Assembly: GCF_014306625.1 (NCBI RefSeq)
Contig: NZ_JACRYL010000006.1
Coordinates: 146,088 to 210,087, forward strand
DNA length: 64,000 nucleotides
Direction: 5' to 3'
From: Pedobacter fastidiosus
Lineage (GTDB): Bacteria; Bacteroidota; Bacteroidia; Sphingobacteriales; Sphingobacteriaceae
Positions within the stretch are counted from its first letter, which is position 1, and each line of letters starts with the position of its first letter. The notes below the pieces were generated by a model that saw only the letters and a program-made list of their open reading frames with translations, was not told where the DNA came from and ran no database searches. Shown piece after piece: positions 8,627 to 17,987 of the stretch. A program made the position numbers and the translations under genes.

Positions 8627-9632
8627 GCTTAGAAAAATATTTAATTTTCTTGATAAAGAAAGCCCAAACAATACTCTTATTGTAAACACCTATATGTTTA
8701 GCGTATGGCTTTTGGAATTCCTTCCTTTTTTTTGCTGTCTTAAAAATAGACTTAACAAAATGAAAATGTGCTTTGCTTACGGCTAGAGTGAATTTTGGCT
8801 TTCCTGTTAGTAAAAAATGCCACCATGCAATAAAATCTATCCACATTCTTAAAGTTATGCGAATAACAGCATCTCCAGCTGGTAAATTCTTCTGCATTAT
8901 AATTAAGTTGTTTCTAAAATTTAGATAGGTTTTAAAGGGATTTTCAGTTTGCAAAGTTCCACCTCCAACATGATAAACCTCAGCATCTGGGCAATACAGA
9001 ATTTTATAGTTTAGGTTTTTTAGGCGCCAGCATAAGTCGATTTCTTCCATGTGTGCAAATAAATCTGCATCCAATCCGCCAACTTCTTTCCAACATTTGC
9101 TTTTGATAAAGAAAGCAGCACCACTTGCCCAAAAAACTTCTTTGGTTTCATTGTATTGTCCGTTATCAAACTCGTAAACGTTAAAAAGTCTTCCTCTACA
9201 AAAAGGATAACCATAAATATCTAGATAGCCTCCGGCTGCGCCAGCATATTCAAACTGATTCTTATTAAGTTGCCATTTAATTTTTGGTTGCGCCGCAGCA
9301 ATTTCTGGGTCACTTTCCATCAAATCAATCACTGGCTTAATCCAATTGGGCGTTACTTCAACATCAGAGTTTAATAAAATGAAATAATCCGCGTCAACTT
9401 GTTCTAAAACCTTATTGTAACCTCCAGCAAAGCCATAATTTAACGTATTCTGAATAATTTTAACTGATGGAAATTGCGCCTCTAGAAAAGCAACAGAATC
9501 ATCAGTTGATGCGTTGTCACCAACAATTATCTGTAAGTTATTATATTCGGAAAGTAAAATCCCCGGCAAAAATTGTTGTAAAAATGCTTTACCATTCCAG
9601 TTTAAAATGACTACGGCTACTGATGGATTCAT
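8619..9632 (-). CDS. Glycosyltransferase family 2
   Basis: A 337-residue inverting GT-A glycosyltransferase acting on nucleotide sugars at the cytoplasmic face of the membrane. Conserved parts are VVILNWNG at 7-14, VGDNASTDDS at 37-46, YGFAGGYN at 66-73 and the DxD-equivalent LNSDVEV at 87-93, then the acceptor-side EEIDLCWRLK. It resembles the rhamnosyltransferase-like GT2 proteins of surface polysaccharide and LPS assembly. It is followed downstream by no partner, but lies 5 bases downstream of the lipid A acyltransferase gene, which supports a lipopolysaccharide role. Confidence 0.87.
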   Translation of the reverse strand: MNPSVAVVILNWNGKAFLQQFLPGILLSEYNNLQIIVGDNASTDDSVAFLEAQFPSVKIIQNTLNYGFAGGYNKVLEQVDADYFILLNSDVEVTPNWIKPVIDLMESDPEIAAAQPKIKWQLNKNQFEYAGAAGGYLDIYGYPFCRGRLFNVYEFDNGQYNETKEVFWASGAAFFIKSKCWKEVGGLDADLFAHMEEIDLCWRLKNLNYKILYCPDAEVYHVGGGTLQTENPFKTYLNFRNNLIIMQKNLPAGDAVIRITLRMWIDFIAWWHFLLTGKPKFTLAVSKAHFHFVKSIFKTAKKRKEFQKPYAKHIGVYNKSIVWAFFIKKIKYFSKLT

Positions 9633-9637
9633 GGATC

Positions 9638-10510
9638 TTATTCGGGTTTAAATTTCCAGCGTTTATGGCTCCAAAGCCAGTATTGGGGCTGTTCGTTTAT
9701 AATTTCTTCTAAAAATTTGAAGTGTAAATTGGTAATTTCAAAATCAACAGTTTTTGAAGGATCAAGGCACATTGGCAAAACTTCGACTTCGTAACGACCC
9801 TGTTTTGGACGGCTCACTTTAAAATAATAAATGGGCCTGTTTGTAGATTTTGCTATTTTTTCTACGCCAAGCAGGGCAGGAGTTGGTTGGTGTAAAAAGT
9901 CTACAAAATATTTGGTTTCCTCTCTCGTTGGAGATTGATCGCTTGCAAAGCACAAAAGCGTTGGCTCGTTTTTGTAAGTGGCCATGCCTCTTAAAGTTTG
10001 CCTCATCGCAATAAAAACATTGCCATATTTCGTCCTCAAGCCATCAAACCAGGCTTCGAATATTTTATTTTTAATGGGCTTAAAAATTACCATCGTTTTG
10101 GCAGAAATGCTTAAACCTAAAGCTAGCGTTCCCAATTCCCAATTGCAATAATGCCCGGTACAAGCTAAAACACTTTCTCCTTGCTTAAAATGGGTTTCCA
10201 GTTGATCTAAACCTTTAAATTTTACGCTTTCTAAAGTTTCCTTTTCTGATATTGTGGTAAGCTTGATGATTTCGAAAATCAGCTCTGCTAAATACTTGAA
10301 ATATTTTTTCTCGATATCAATAATTTCAGTTGATGATTTTTCAGGAAATGAGTTAACCAAATTCTGGCGAACAACTTTTTTTCGATAACGAATTATGTAA
10401 TAAAGCAGATAATATAGTAATCTTGCAAAAAAAAATAGAATAGACAGAGGAAGCAACGATAACAGGTACAAAAAAAATACACCAACTTGCGCAATCCCTC
10501 TTTTAATCAT
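9638..10510 (-). CDS. LpxL/HtrB-like lipid A acyltransferase
   Basis: Membrane-bound acyltransferase of the lysophospholipid/lipid A late acyltransferase superfamily, which adds a secondary acyl chain to lipid A. The 290 residues start at the ATG at 10510 (an in-frame upstream start would overlap the divergent gene). A long hydrophobic N-terminal anchor (residues 10-40) is followed by the catalytic HYCNWE (H120 x4 E125) and later FASDQSPT and the family C-terminus YWLWSHKRWKF. It shares a transcript with the downstream GT2 gene (5-base gap). Confidence 0.87.
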   Translation of the reverse strand: MIKRGIAQVGVFFLYLLSLLPLSILFFFARLLYYLLYYIIRYRKKVVRQNLVNSFPEKSSTEIIDIEKKYFKYLAELIFEIIKLTTISEKETLESVKFKGLDQLETHFKQGESVLACTGHYCNWELGTLALGLSISAKTMVIFKPIKNKIFEAWFDGLRTKYGNVFIAMRQTLRGMATYKNEPTLLCFASDQSPTREETKYFVDFLHQPTPALLGVEKIAKSTNRPIYYFKVSRPKQGRYEVEVLPMCLDPSKTVDFEITNLHFKFLEEIINEQPQYWLWSHKRWKFKPE

Positions 10511-10549
10511 TATTTTTAAAACGTTTGAGTTACAAACATAAATTTTCAA

Positions 10550-11161
10550 ATGCAAAATACAGCTATACTTCCTTTATTTTATCTTCCTCCAGTTGGATAT
10601 TTTAGTCTATTGCAAAAGGTAAATCCCGATTTCTTAATCGAAAAACATGAGCATTTAGTAAAGCAAACCTATCGAAATAGGGCTAGTATCTATTCTCCAA
10701 ACGGAAAATTAGACATTACTGTTCCATTGGTAAAAGGGGCTAAAACACATACAATGATGAAGGACATTCGGATTAGCTATGATTTTAATTGGCAACGCCT
10801 GCATTGGTTAAGTTTAGAAAGTTGCTACAGAAGTTCCGCTTACTTTGAGTTTTACGAAGATGAACTTGCTCCGTTTTACAATCAAAAATTCGAATTTTTG
10901 TTCGATTATAATTCACAATTGCTAGAATGGATAATTAAAAAATTAAAATTAACAATCAGTGTAAATCCAACGCCAGAATATTTTGATGATGTTAATAGCG
11001 ATTTAGATTACCGTGGAATTATGAATCCAAAGAAAATGGAAGATATTGTAAACAATAAGCAATACTTTCAGGTTTTTGAAGATAGACATCAATTTTTGCC
11101 CAACCTCAGCATAGTTGATCTATTGTTTAATCAAGGTCCACAGGCCAAATTATATTTATAA
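10550..11161 (+). CDS. WbqC-like family protein
   Basis: A 203-residue soluble protein of the WbqC family, recognised from the N-terminal LPLFYLPPVGYFSLLQ, the central KQTYRNRASIYSPNGK and DITVPLVKG, and the HWLSLESCYRSSAYFEFY block. WbqC proteins are found near O-antigen and surface polysaccharide genes, but the reaction is not established. The start is 39 bases from the divergent lipid A acyltransferase gene and the corA ATG follows the stop after 3 bases. The neighbourhood of GT2 and LpxL supports an envelope-polysaccharide role. Confidence 0.8.
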   Translation: MQNTAILPLFYLPPVGYFSLLQKVNPDFLIEKHEHLVKQTYRNRASIYSPNGKLDITVPLVKGAKTHTMMKDIRISYDFNWQRLHWLSLESCYRSSAYFEFYEDELAPFYNQKFEFLFDYNSQLLEWIIKKLKLTISVNPTPEYFDDVNSDLDYRGIMNPKKMEDIVNNKQYFQVFEDRHQFLPNLSIVDLLFNQGPQAKLYL

Positions 11162-11164
11162 GTT

Positions 11165-12286
11165 ATGGCTAAAAATAAGCCTCGCAGTCGGCACAAGCAT
11201 TATAATGTACCTGAACCGGGAACAAGTCCGGGTATGTATGCCATTGATGATAATGCCTTAAAACCAATTATTACACTCCACACTTATAACGATAAAATTT
11301 ACAAGAAAGAGGAGATTAAAAACATTAACAACATTGATAGACTTACCGAAAATAAAGATTTTTATTATTGGTTTGATATCAAGGGTTTAGCCGATCCGAA
11401 TATATTCGAAACGCTTTATTCTAAATTGAATATCAGTAGATTGGTTTTGGAAGACATTACAAGTTCTTACCAAAGGCCAAAGCTAGATGAATATGATAAC
11501 GATAAATATGTTTTTGCCGTAAGCAGGCACTTATTTTTAAACGGCGAAAATGATTTATGTAATGAACAAATTTCGTTTATACTCACTTCAAAATGCCTAA
11601 TAACCTTTCAAGAGAATTACGAAGATTGCTTTAATCCCGTAAGAAAAAGGCTTGAAATAGGTAAGGGGAATATCCGCATCGGCGGAAGCAGTTATTTGAT
11701 GTACGCCATTATGGATGTAATTGTAGATAATTATTTCACCTTATTAAACTATTGGGGCGAAGAATTAGATGCCATTGAAGATCGTTTATTTGATAACCCC
11801 GATAAACGGATTATGTATGATACTCAAGGGATTAAGCGTTCGTTAATTATGATTCGTAAAGTAGCTTGGCCTGAAAGAGATAAGCTGAATGATATTTTAA
11901 GGAGTGATAGTGATTTAATTTCCGATTTAACCAAAACCTACATTAAAGATGCTTATGATCATTGTATTCAGATTATCGATTTTATAGAATCTTTAAAAGA
12001 AATTGCATCTGCAAACATTGATATGAACCTATCTATAATCTCCAATCGGATGAATGAGATTATGAAAGTGCTCACCATTATTTCTTCGATATTTATACCG
12101 CTAACCTTTATTGCAGGTATCTACGGAATGAATTTTAGTCGTGAAGACCCAGTTACAGGCAAAGTTTTACCAGATAATATGCCCGAACTTTACAGCCCAC
12201 ATGGCTATATGTGGACATGGATTGTGATGGCTGTTATTGCAGTGCTTCAAGTAATTTATTTTTGGCGAAGAGGCTGGTTTAAATAA
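11165..12286 (+). CDS. corA: CorA family magnesium/cobalt transporter
   Basis: Pentameric inner-membrane channel for Mg2+ (and Co2+). The 373-residue protein has a long cytoplasmic N-terminal funnel with a coiled-coil stalk helix, two C-terminal membrane helices (about 305-322 and 350-368), and the signature YGMNFS loop (GMN at 321-323) between them. A positively charged end (WRRGWFK) follows the second helix. It starts 3 bases after wbqC. The next gene encodes an unrelated Mg2+ channel, MgtE, so two Mg2+ uptake systems sit in tandem. Confidence 0.93.
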   Translation: MAKNKPRSRHKHYNVPEPGTSPGMYAIDDNALKPIITLHTYNDKIYKKEEIKNINNIDRLTENKDFYYWFDIKGLADPNIFETLYSKLNISRLVLEDITSSYQRPKLDEYDNDKYVFAVSRHLFLNGENDLCNEQISFILTSKCLITFQENYEDCFNPVRKRLEIGKGNIRIGGSSYLMYAIMDVIVDNYFTLLNYWGEELDAIEDRLFDNPDKRIMYDTQGIKRSLIMIRKVAWPERDKLNDILRSDSDLISDLTKTYIKDAYDHCIQIIDFIESLKEIASANIDMNLSIISNRMNEIMKVLTIISSIFIPLTFIAGIYGMNFSREDPVTGKVLPDNMPELYSPHGYMWTWIVMAVIAVLQVIYFWRRGWFK

Positions 12287-12361
12287 TTTAAAACACCCTC
12301 AATGGCTTAAAATTATATTCAATTATTAGTAGCTTTAAAAAGTTTTTTGGTTAGGTTAAAA

Positions 12362-13711
12362 ATGCAGTCATTCGAAATAGATAAAAGCGACGTACTAAAG
12401 GTTAAAAATGCAATTTTAGCCGGTGATGAAATTCTAAAAGAAGTTCTGGCAGATTATCATGCTTCAGAAATTGCCATTCTTTTCGAACGCTTAGATAAAT
12501 CCGAGCAACAACACATTATTAACATTCTTCCTGCAGAAATTGCCTCAGAAATTATTTCTGAGATGGATGAAGAATCCCATCCCGAAGATTTACTTTTCAA
12601 ACTCCATCCCGATAAGCGTACAGAAATTGTTGAAGAACTGGATTATGATGATGCAACAGACATTATTTCTCAGCTTGAAGATCATGAGCAGAAAGAAATT
12701 CTAGAAGATCTTAACGAAGAAGATGCATCAAACATTCGTAATTTATTAACCTACGACGAAAAAACGGCCGGTGGTTTAATGAATACAGATTTAATCTGTG
12801 TAAACATCAACTTAACTAAAAAAGATGCAATAGATGAAATCATCCGCCAAAGCGAAGAAATGGAAGAATTCTACACCATTTATGTGGTAGATGATGAAGA
12901 TGTTTTTCAAGGCATAGTATCACTTAAGGATATTATTAAGGCTAAGCATAATGCGCAAATAACCGAACTGGTAAAAATAGACGCCGTTTATGTTCGTCCA
13001 GGAACAGATCAGGAAGAGGTAGCAAATCTTATTTCGCAATATAATTTAACCAGTATTCCTGTAGTTGATGAGCAACATAAATTACTAGGTCGGGTAACTT
13101 TTGATGACGTTATTGATGTAATGGAAGCGGAAAGTACAGAAGATATTTTGAAAATATCCGGTGTATCTGAAGATGAGGAATTAAGCGGGAACTGGGTTGA
13201 GGCGGTTAAATCTCGGTTGCCTTGGTTAATTATTAATTTGGGAACCGCTTTTTTGGCTTCATCAGTTGTGCGCTATTTTGATCCTACAATTAAACTTATA
13301 CCATCATTGGCCGCCTACATGACGATTATAGCTGGCATGGGCGGAAATGCTGCAACACAGGCATTGGCGGTAACAGTAAGAAGGATTTCACTTTACGATT
13401 TAACGGATAACCAAGCCTATAGAACGGTATTAAAAGAATTTACGGTTGGATTAATTAATGGTGCCTCCAATGGAATAATTGTATTTGTTTTTGCTTACTT
13501 TTTTGATGGAAATCCGATGTTGGGATTGGTTATCTTCCTGGCAATGACGGGTAATTTGGTAATTGCGGGCATAACAGGAGCAGGAATTCCACTTATTCTA
13601 AAACGCGTTGGCATCGATCCAGCCATTGCATCATCTATTATTATTACTACTTTTACCGACGTTTTCGGCTTCCTTTTAATTTTAGGTTTAGCCAGTAAAC
13701 TATTACTATAA
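12362..13711 (+). CDS. mgtE: MgtE family magnesium transporter
   Basis: Dimeric Mg2+ channel gated by cytoplasmic Mg2+ binding. Of 449 residues, about 1-125 form the helical N domain rich in acid residues, about 130-250 hold two CBS domains (GIVSLKDI and LGRVTFDDVIDVM), and about 275-449 hold five membrane helices with the conserved MAGMGGNAATQ-type pore segment (here IIAGMGGNAATQ). The ATG at 12362 is preferred to an in-frame start at 12347 because it gives the usual N-domain start. It lies 75 bases after corA and may share a transcript. Confidence 0.93.
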   Translation: MQSFEIDKSDVLKVKNAILAGDEILKEVLADYHASEIAILFERLDKSEQQHIINILPAEIASEIISEMDEESHPEDLLFKLHPDKRTEIVEELDYDDATDIISQLEDHEQKEILEDLNEEDASNIRNLLTYDEKTAGGLMNTDLICVNINLTKKDAIDEIIRQSEEMEEFYTIYVVDDEDVFQGIVSLKDIIKAKHNAQITELVKIDAVYVRPGTDQEEVANLISQYNLTSIPVVDEQHKLLGRVTFDDVIDVMEAESTEDILKISGVSEDEELSGNWVEAVKSRLPWLIINLGTAFLASSVVRYFDPTIKLIPSLAAYMTIIAGMGGNAATQALAVTVRRISLYDLTDNQAYRTVLKEFTVGLINGASNGIIVFVFAYFFDGNPMLGLVIFLAMTGNLVIAGITGAGIPLILKRVGIDPAIASSIIITTFTDVFGFLLILGLASKLLL

Positions 13712-13753
13712 ACTTTGATCATATATTCCAATTACAAAAAATACTGATCCAAT

Positions 13754-14755
13754 ATGCAAGCTACAAGACACGACTGGACCAAAGAAGAAATATCAGAAAT
13801 TTACAATAGACCATTTTTAGATTTGGTTTACGAAGCCGCATCCATCCATAGAGAAAATAAAGATTATAATGAAGTTCAGGTAAGTTCACTAATCTCAATT
13901 AAAACTGGAGGCTGTGCAGAAGATTGTTCTTATTGCCCACAAGCGGCACGTTACCATACAGAGTTAGAAGTTCAGCCATTAATGCAAGTTAGCCAAGTTG
14001 TTAGCGCAGCAGTTAAGGCTAAAGAAGGTGGTGCATCGCGTTTGTGTATGGGCGCTGCCTGGAGAGAAGTTAGAGATAACCGAGATTTTGATCGGGTTAT
14101 AGAAATGGTGAAAGCGGTAAATGAGATGGATATGGAAGTGTGCTGTACTTTAGGCATGCTTACTGAAAACCAGGCACAACGTTTAGCTGATGCTGGTTTA
14201 TATGCTTACAATCACAATATCGATACCTCAGAAGATGATTATAAACGGATCATTTCTACCAGAACTTTTGATGATCGTTTAAATACAATTAAAAACGTTC
14301 GCAAGGCAAAACTTACCGTTTGTAGCGGAGGGATTATTGGTTTGGGTGAAACAGTAGAAGATCGTGTTTCTATGTTGCAAACTTTATCTAATATGGAAAA
14401 ACATCCAGAATCGGTTCCTGTAAATGCATTGGTTCCTGTAAAGGGAACACCGTTAGAGAATCAACCACGCGTTCCAATTTGGGATATGGTAAGGATGATT
14501 GCAACAGCTCGAATTGTTATGCCAAATTCAGTTGTACGTTTATCTGCCGGAAGAAATGAAATGAGCACATTAGAACAAGCATTTTGTTTTATGGCAGGAG
14601 CAAGCTCTATTTTTGCAGGAGATAAATTATTGACTACTCCAAACCCTGCATTTGTTGATGATATGGCCATGTTTGAATTGTTGGGTTTAAAAACTCGTGA
14701 TGCATTTAAAAATGGTCGCCCGGCAAATACTCAAATAGCCGAGGAAATGGCTTAA
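13754..14755 (+). CDS. bioB: Biotin synthase
   Basis: Radical-SAM enzyme that inserts sulfur into dethiobiotin to make biotin. The radical-SAM cysteines lie in [12 protein letters not shown] (C54, C58, C61). Other conserved parts are [22 protein letters not shown]-like [13 protein letters not shown], and [12 protein letters not shown], with the [2Fe-2S] ligands' Arg/Cys pattern in RLSAGRNEM. 333 residues is the normal length. The other biotin genes are not next to it, so it is a lone bioB here. A strong hairpin terminator follows at 14770-14801. Confidence 0.96.
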   Translation: MQATRHDWTKEEISEIYNRPFLDLVYEAASIHRENKDYNEVQVSSLISIKTGGCAEDCSYCPQAARYHTELEVQPLMQVSQVVSAAVKAKEGGASRLCMGAAWREVRDNRDFDRVIEMVKAVNEMDMEVCCTLGMLTENQAQRLADAGLYAYNHNIDTSEDDYKRIISTRTFDDRLNTIKNVRKAKLTVCSGGIIGLGETVEDRVSMLQTLSNMEKHPESVPVNALVPVKGTPLENQPRVPIWDMVRMIATARIVMPNSVVRLSAGRNEMSTLEQAFCFMAGASSIFAGDKLLTTPNPAFVDDMAMFELLGLKTRDAFKNGRPANTQIAEEMA

Positions 14756-14769
14756 TAGAATTAGAGTTC

Positions 14770-14801
14770 AAAAAAAAAGCGATCTAAGGATCGCTTTTTT
14801 T
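14770..14801. terminator. Bidirectional intrinsic terminator between bioB and ohr
   Basis: GCGATC at 14779-14784 pairs with GATCGC at 14789-14794 around the loop TAAG; the stem is extended by an A run (14770-14778) pairing with a T run (14795-14801). The A/T flanks let it stop transcription from both bioB and the convergent ohr gene. Confidence 0.88.
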
Positions 14802-14819
14802 GTTTAGAAACTTCCGTAA

Positions 14820-15230
14820 TTACACGGCAGTAATTCTTACTTCTATATTTCCTTTAGTGGCTTTAGAATAAGGACAAGCTCTGTGTGCTTTTTCTGAAAT
14901 AGTTTGGGCCTCATCATGCGGAATGCCGGGAATGTGAACATCCAAATCTGCCGACAAAACAAAAGAATTTCCGTCTTTATTAAAAGATACCAAAACATTT
15001 ACTGAAGCTTCACTAACATCAACCCCTTCACGCTCGGCTACAGAACCTAAAGCACCCAAATAGCAAGCGCCCCAAGCCGAAGCGAATAACTGTTCTGGAT
15101 TTGTTGCCCCACCTTGTCCGCCAAGTTCTTTCGGTTTTCTCAATTCAAAGTCAATAATTCCATCACTGGATTTTACATGACCGTCTCTTCCACCTTTTGC
15201 TGTTACTTCAGCAGTATATAGCTTTTCCAT
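14820..15230 (-). CDS. ohr: Organic hydroperoxide resistance protein (OsmC/Ohr family)
   Basis: Thiol peroxidase that reduces organic and fatty-acid hydroperoxides with dithiol help. The 136-residue protein starts at the ATG at 15230 (MEKLYTAEVTAKGG); a longer in-frame start at 15269 adds unconserved residues. The peroxidatic Cys56 is in SAWGACYLGAL and the resolving Cys119 in HRACPYSKAT. GGRDGHV at 13-19 and the PEQLFA block are typical of Ohr rather than plain OsmC. No MarR-type OhrR regulator lies beside it. Confidence 0.9.
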   Translation of the reverse strand: MEKLYTAEVTAKGGRDGHVKSSDGIIDFELRKPKELGGQGGATNPEQLFASAWGACYLGALGSVAEREGVDVSEASVNVLVSFNKDGNSFVLSADLDVHIPGIPHDEAQTISEKAHRACPYSKATKGNIEVRITAV

Positions 15231-15569
15231 AATGTATTTCTTATTTAATGAGGAATAACAAATTTGCATTGGGGTTTGTTTTTAATCAATCTATAAATTA
15301 AACTTTAAGCTTATTTGGTGTAAATAACTAAATTTTTCTAAAATAAATCTCTTAATTAAGGCTGAAGGGCATAATTGTAGATTTTTAACTTCATAGTTAA
15401 ACGCAAAATACTAATTCTGTATTCCTAATAATACGTGTAGAAATGGGCTATCTAGAAATTGATAAAATGGAAATTGGGTTTCGTGTAAAAAATGGCTCTC
15501 TCACGCTTGAAAACTAGTTATGGAGATACTAAATCGATATTTTTACAATAATACTTAATCGCTCCCAAG
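15231..15569. other. Gene-free stretch upstream of the type IX surface operon
   Basis: AT-rich 339 bp between the divergent ohr gene and the surface-protein operon. It presumably holds both promoters, but no convincing -33/-7 pair, hairpin or repeat was recognised. A 24-codon ATG frame near 15443 has no support as a gene. Confidence 0.6.
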
Positions 15570-17987
15570 TTGATATATAGATTTTTGTTGTTGATGTTGA
15601 TGATTTCCACAGTCGTCGCATCGAAGTTGTACGCCCAAGCTTGCCCAGAAAATATTGGTTTTGAGAATGGAAATTTTCAAAACTGGAAAATGTTTACTGG
15701 TACAACATCTATTTTGAGTAGTAAAAATCAAGTTTCATTATCCGAAGTATCTGTAGCATCAGTTGGGAGGCACACTATTTTAAATAATAAAACATTAGTC
15801 GATCCTTATGGGGGCTTTCCAGTTGTCCCTAAAAATGGTGGGAATTATTCTGTTAAACTTGGTAATAATGGGACAGGAAATCAGGCTGAGGGAATTTCTT
15901 ATTTAATAACTGTTCCAACTAATCGACCAGAATTTACACTTACTTACCAATATGCAATCGTTTTAGAAGATCCAAATCATCAACCTGCAGAACAGCCTAG
16001 ATTTATTGCTAGGGTTAAGGATGTTGCAAGCAATCAATACATCACGTGTGCATCTTTTGAATATATTGCAACCTCTACACTTCCAGGATTTAAAAAATCT
16101 TCGGTGAGCAGTTCCGTTATCTATAAGGATTGGAGTCCTGTAACGATTAATTTATCCGGTTATCAAGGCAAGAAATTGCTAATTGAATTTATAAGTGCAG
16201 ACTGTACTTTGGGCGGACATTTTGGTTATGCTTATGTGGATGTAAATAATCTTTGTGGCGATTTGATTGTTGGAAATACTTATTGTAAAAGCTCCGAACA
16301 ATTAAATATTTCGGGGCCAAGTGGCTTTAAAAGTTATAATTGGTTTAATGAGGATCGAAGTTTTCAATATGGTTCTGGCCAGGCATTAACCATTAAGCCA
16401 ACTCCGCCAGAGGGTTCTAAAATATTTTTGGATTTGATTCCATACGAAGGTTATGGTTGTCCGAGTACCGTTAGTGCGATAGTAAGTAGTGTAGATTATG
16501 AGCTTCAGCTTTTATCGAAAAGCACTGTCTGCCAAAATTCGGAGATCGATTTAACTTCTACTGATTATGTATTGAATAAATCATTAGATTTTACCTATCT
16601 CGTTTATGCAGATAAGGATTTGACGCAATTAATCACCGGATCAACTAAGATTCTACAAAATACCATATTCTACGTTTTGGCTACAAATTACAAAGGCTGT
16701 GAAAGTGTGGCTTCTATTGATGTTTCTATTTTTGATGTTGCTAATATTACTGCTAAAAATCCTGAGCCTGTTTGCTATACGGAAACCGTAGATATTACAA
16801 AAGATGAAATTTATGAAGGTAATTTAACTGATATTTCCAGAAGTTATTACACAGACGCAAATGCTACTAAAACGCTAATAAATCCCTCTAGAATAAGCAA
16901 TAGTGGAAAATATTATGTAAAATTCGTTAATACATTTGGATGTTCGAAAATTCTTCCGATTGATGTAATCATCAACCCGAAACCCTTACTGAAAATTACA
17001 AATCCTACTGCAGTCTGTTTTCCAAACAAAGTTGATTTAAGTAATGTAAATAATTTTGCAGGAAGTGATCAGGATCTTACTTTAAGTTTTTATACTGATA
17101 TTAACCTAACCCAAGCAGTTATCGATTCGAAAAAAATTGATCAATCGGGTACTTATTACGTTAAGGCAACTAACAGTAAAGGTTGTATTGTATCTGATAA
17201 AATCGAGGCCGTTATTAATGAGCTACCAGTTTTGGTAACAATTGATCCTGCTCCAGTTTGCTTTCCTGAAAAAGTAGATCTAACCAATGCTCAACTTTAT
17301 AATGGAACAACTGCGGGGGTTAGCTACTCATATTTCTACGATCAAACGTTAACTAATAAAATTGCTAACCCAAAACAAATCTCCGAAACCGGAAAATACT
17401 TTGTTAAAATCACTAATCCAAGTGGTTGTTTTGTATCCGGCCAAATTATTGTAATTGTAAATCCCCTTCCAGTTATCGTACTAAATAAACCGAGAACGAT
17501 ATTCGATTACGACTTCATTGATTTAACTTCTGCAGACATTGTTAAGGGGAGTAAAGGTTACGTAAAGGCAAGTTATTTTGAAGATGCGTTATTAAAGAAA
17601 CCTATTGCTGACCCTACCAAAGTGAACATAGCCGGTGTTTATTATATCGTTTTAGAGAACGATAAGGGCTGTTCAATTGCGGGTGCTATTGAATTAAACA
17701 TTCTGCCCTCACCAAAAATTGTGGTTCCAACCGCATTTACACCTCAAAAATCGACAAATAATAAATTATATCCATTTTTTGTGAGCATTCAAAAACTGTT
17801 AAGTTTTAAAATTTATAACAAGTGGGGAATTTTGGTTTATCAAACAGATGACATGGGAACTGGAGGCTGGGATGGCCAATTCAAAACCAAATTGCAACCA
17901 TTAGAAACTTTTTCGTGGTTTGCAGACGGAATTGATCTGTTGGGTGGAAAATATCAATCGAAGGGTAAAACTATATTAATATTGTAA
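15570..17987 (+). CDS. Large secreted Ig-like repeat protein with type IX (type B) C-terminal sorting domain
   Basis: An 805-residue predicted surface protein. The start is TTG at 15570, giving a signal peptide with a basic n-region (MIYRFLLL, cleavage near YAQA); the in-frame ATGs at 15594 and 15600 would lose the basic residue. Residues ~20-230 form a jelly-roll-like adhesion region; ~235-700 hold about five Ig/PKD-like repeats of ~75 residues, each with a PxPVCxxxxVDLT start and GxYYVKxTNxxGC end. The last ~90 residues (VPTAFTPQ, FKIYNKWGILVYQ, GGWDGQ) are the gliding-motility-associated CTD used for type IX secretion. The next gene encodes a PorP/SprF protein, its likely partner. Confidence 0.88.
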   Translation: MIYRFLLLMLMISTVVASKLYAQACPENIGFENGNFQNWKMFTGTTSILSSKNQVSLSEVSVASVGRHTILNNKTLVDPYGGFPVVPKNGGNYSVKLGNNGTGNQAEGISYLITVPTNRPEFTLTYQYAIVLEDPNHQPAEQPRFIARVKDVASNQYITCASFEYIATSTLPGFKKSSVSSSVIYKDWSPVTINLSGYQGKKLLIEFISADCTLGGHFGYAYVDVNNLCGDLIVGNTYCKSSEQLNISGPSGFKSYNWFNEDRSFQYGSGQALTIKPTPPEGSKIFLDLIPYEGYGCPSTVSAIVSSVDYELQLLSKSTVCQNSEIDLTSTDYVLNKSLDFTYLVYADKDLTQLITGSTKILQNTIFYVLATNYKGCESVASIDVSIFDVANITAKNPEPVCYTETVDITKDEIYEGNLTDISRSYYTDANATKTLINPSRISNSGKYYVKFVNTFGCSKILPIDVIINPKPLLKITNPTAVCFPNKVDLSNVNNFAGSDQDLTLSFYTDINLTQAVIDSKKIDQSGTYYVKATNSKGCIVSDKIEAVINELPVLVTIDPAPVCFPEKVDLTNAQLYNGTTAGVSYSYFYDQTLTNKIANPKQISETGKYFVKITNPSGCFVSGQIIVIVNPLPVIVLNKPRTIFDYDFIDLTSADIVKGSKGYVKASYFEDALLKKPIADPTKVNIAGVYYIVLENDKGCSIAGAIELNILPSPKIVVPTAFTPQKSTNNKLYPFFVSIQKLLSFKIYNKWGILVYQTDDMGTGGWDGQFKTKLQPLETFSWFADGIDLLGGKYQSKGKTILIL

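Noticed and set aside
15443..15517. 24-codon ATG frame in the gap before the surface operon
   Set aside because: Too short, no promoter or leader, and no recognisable sequence.
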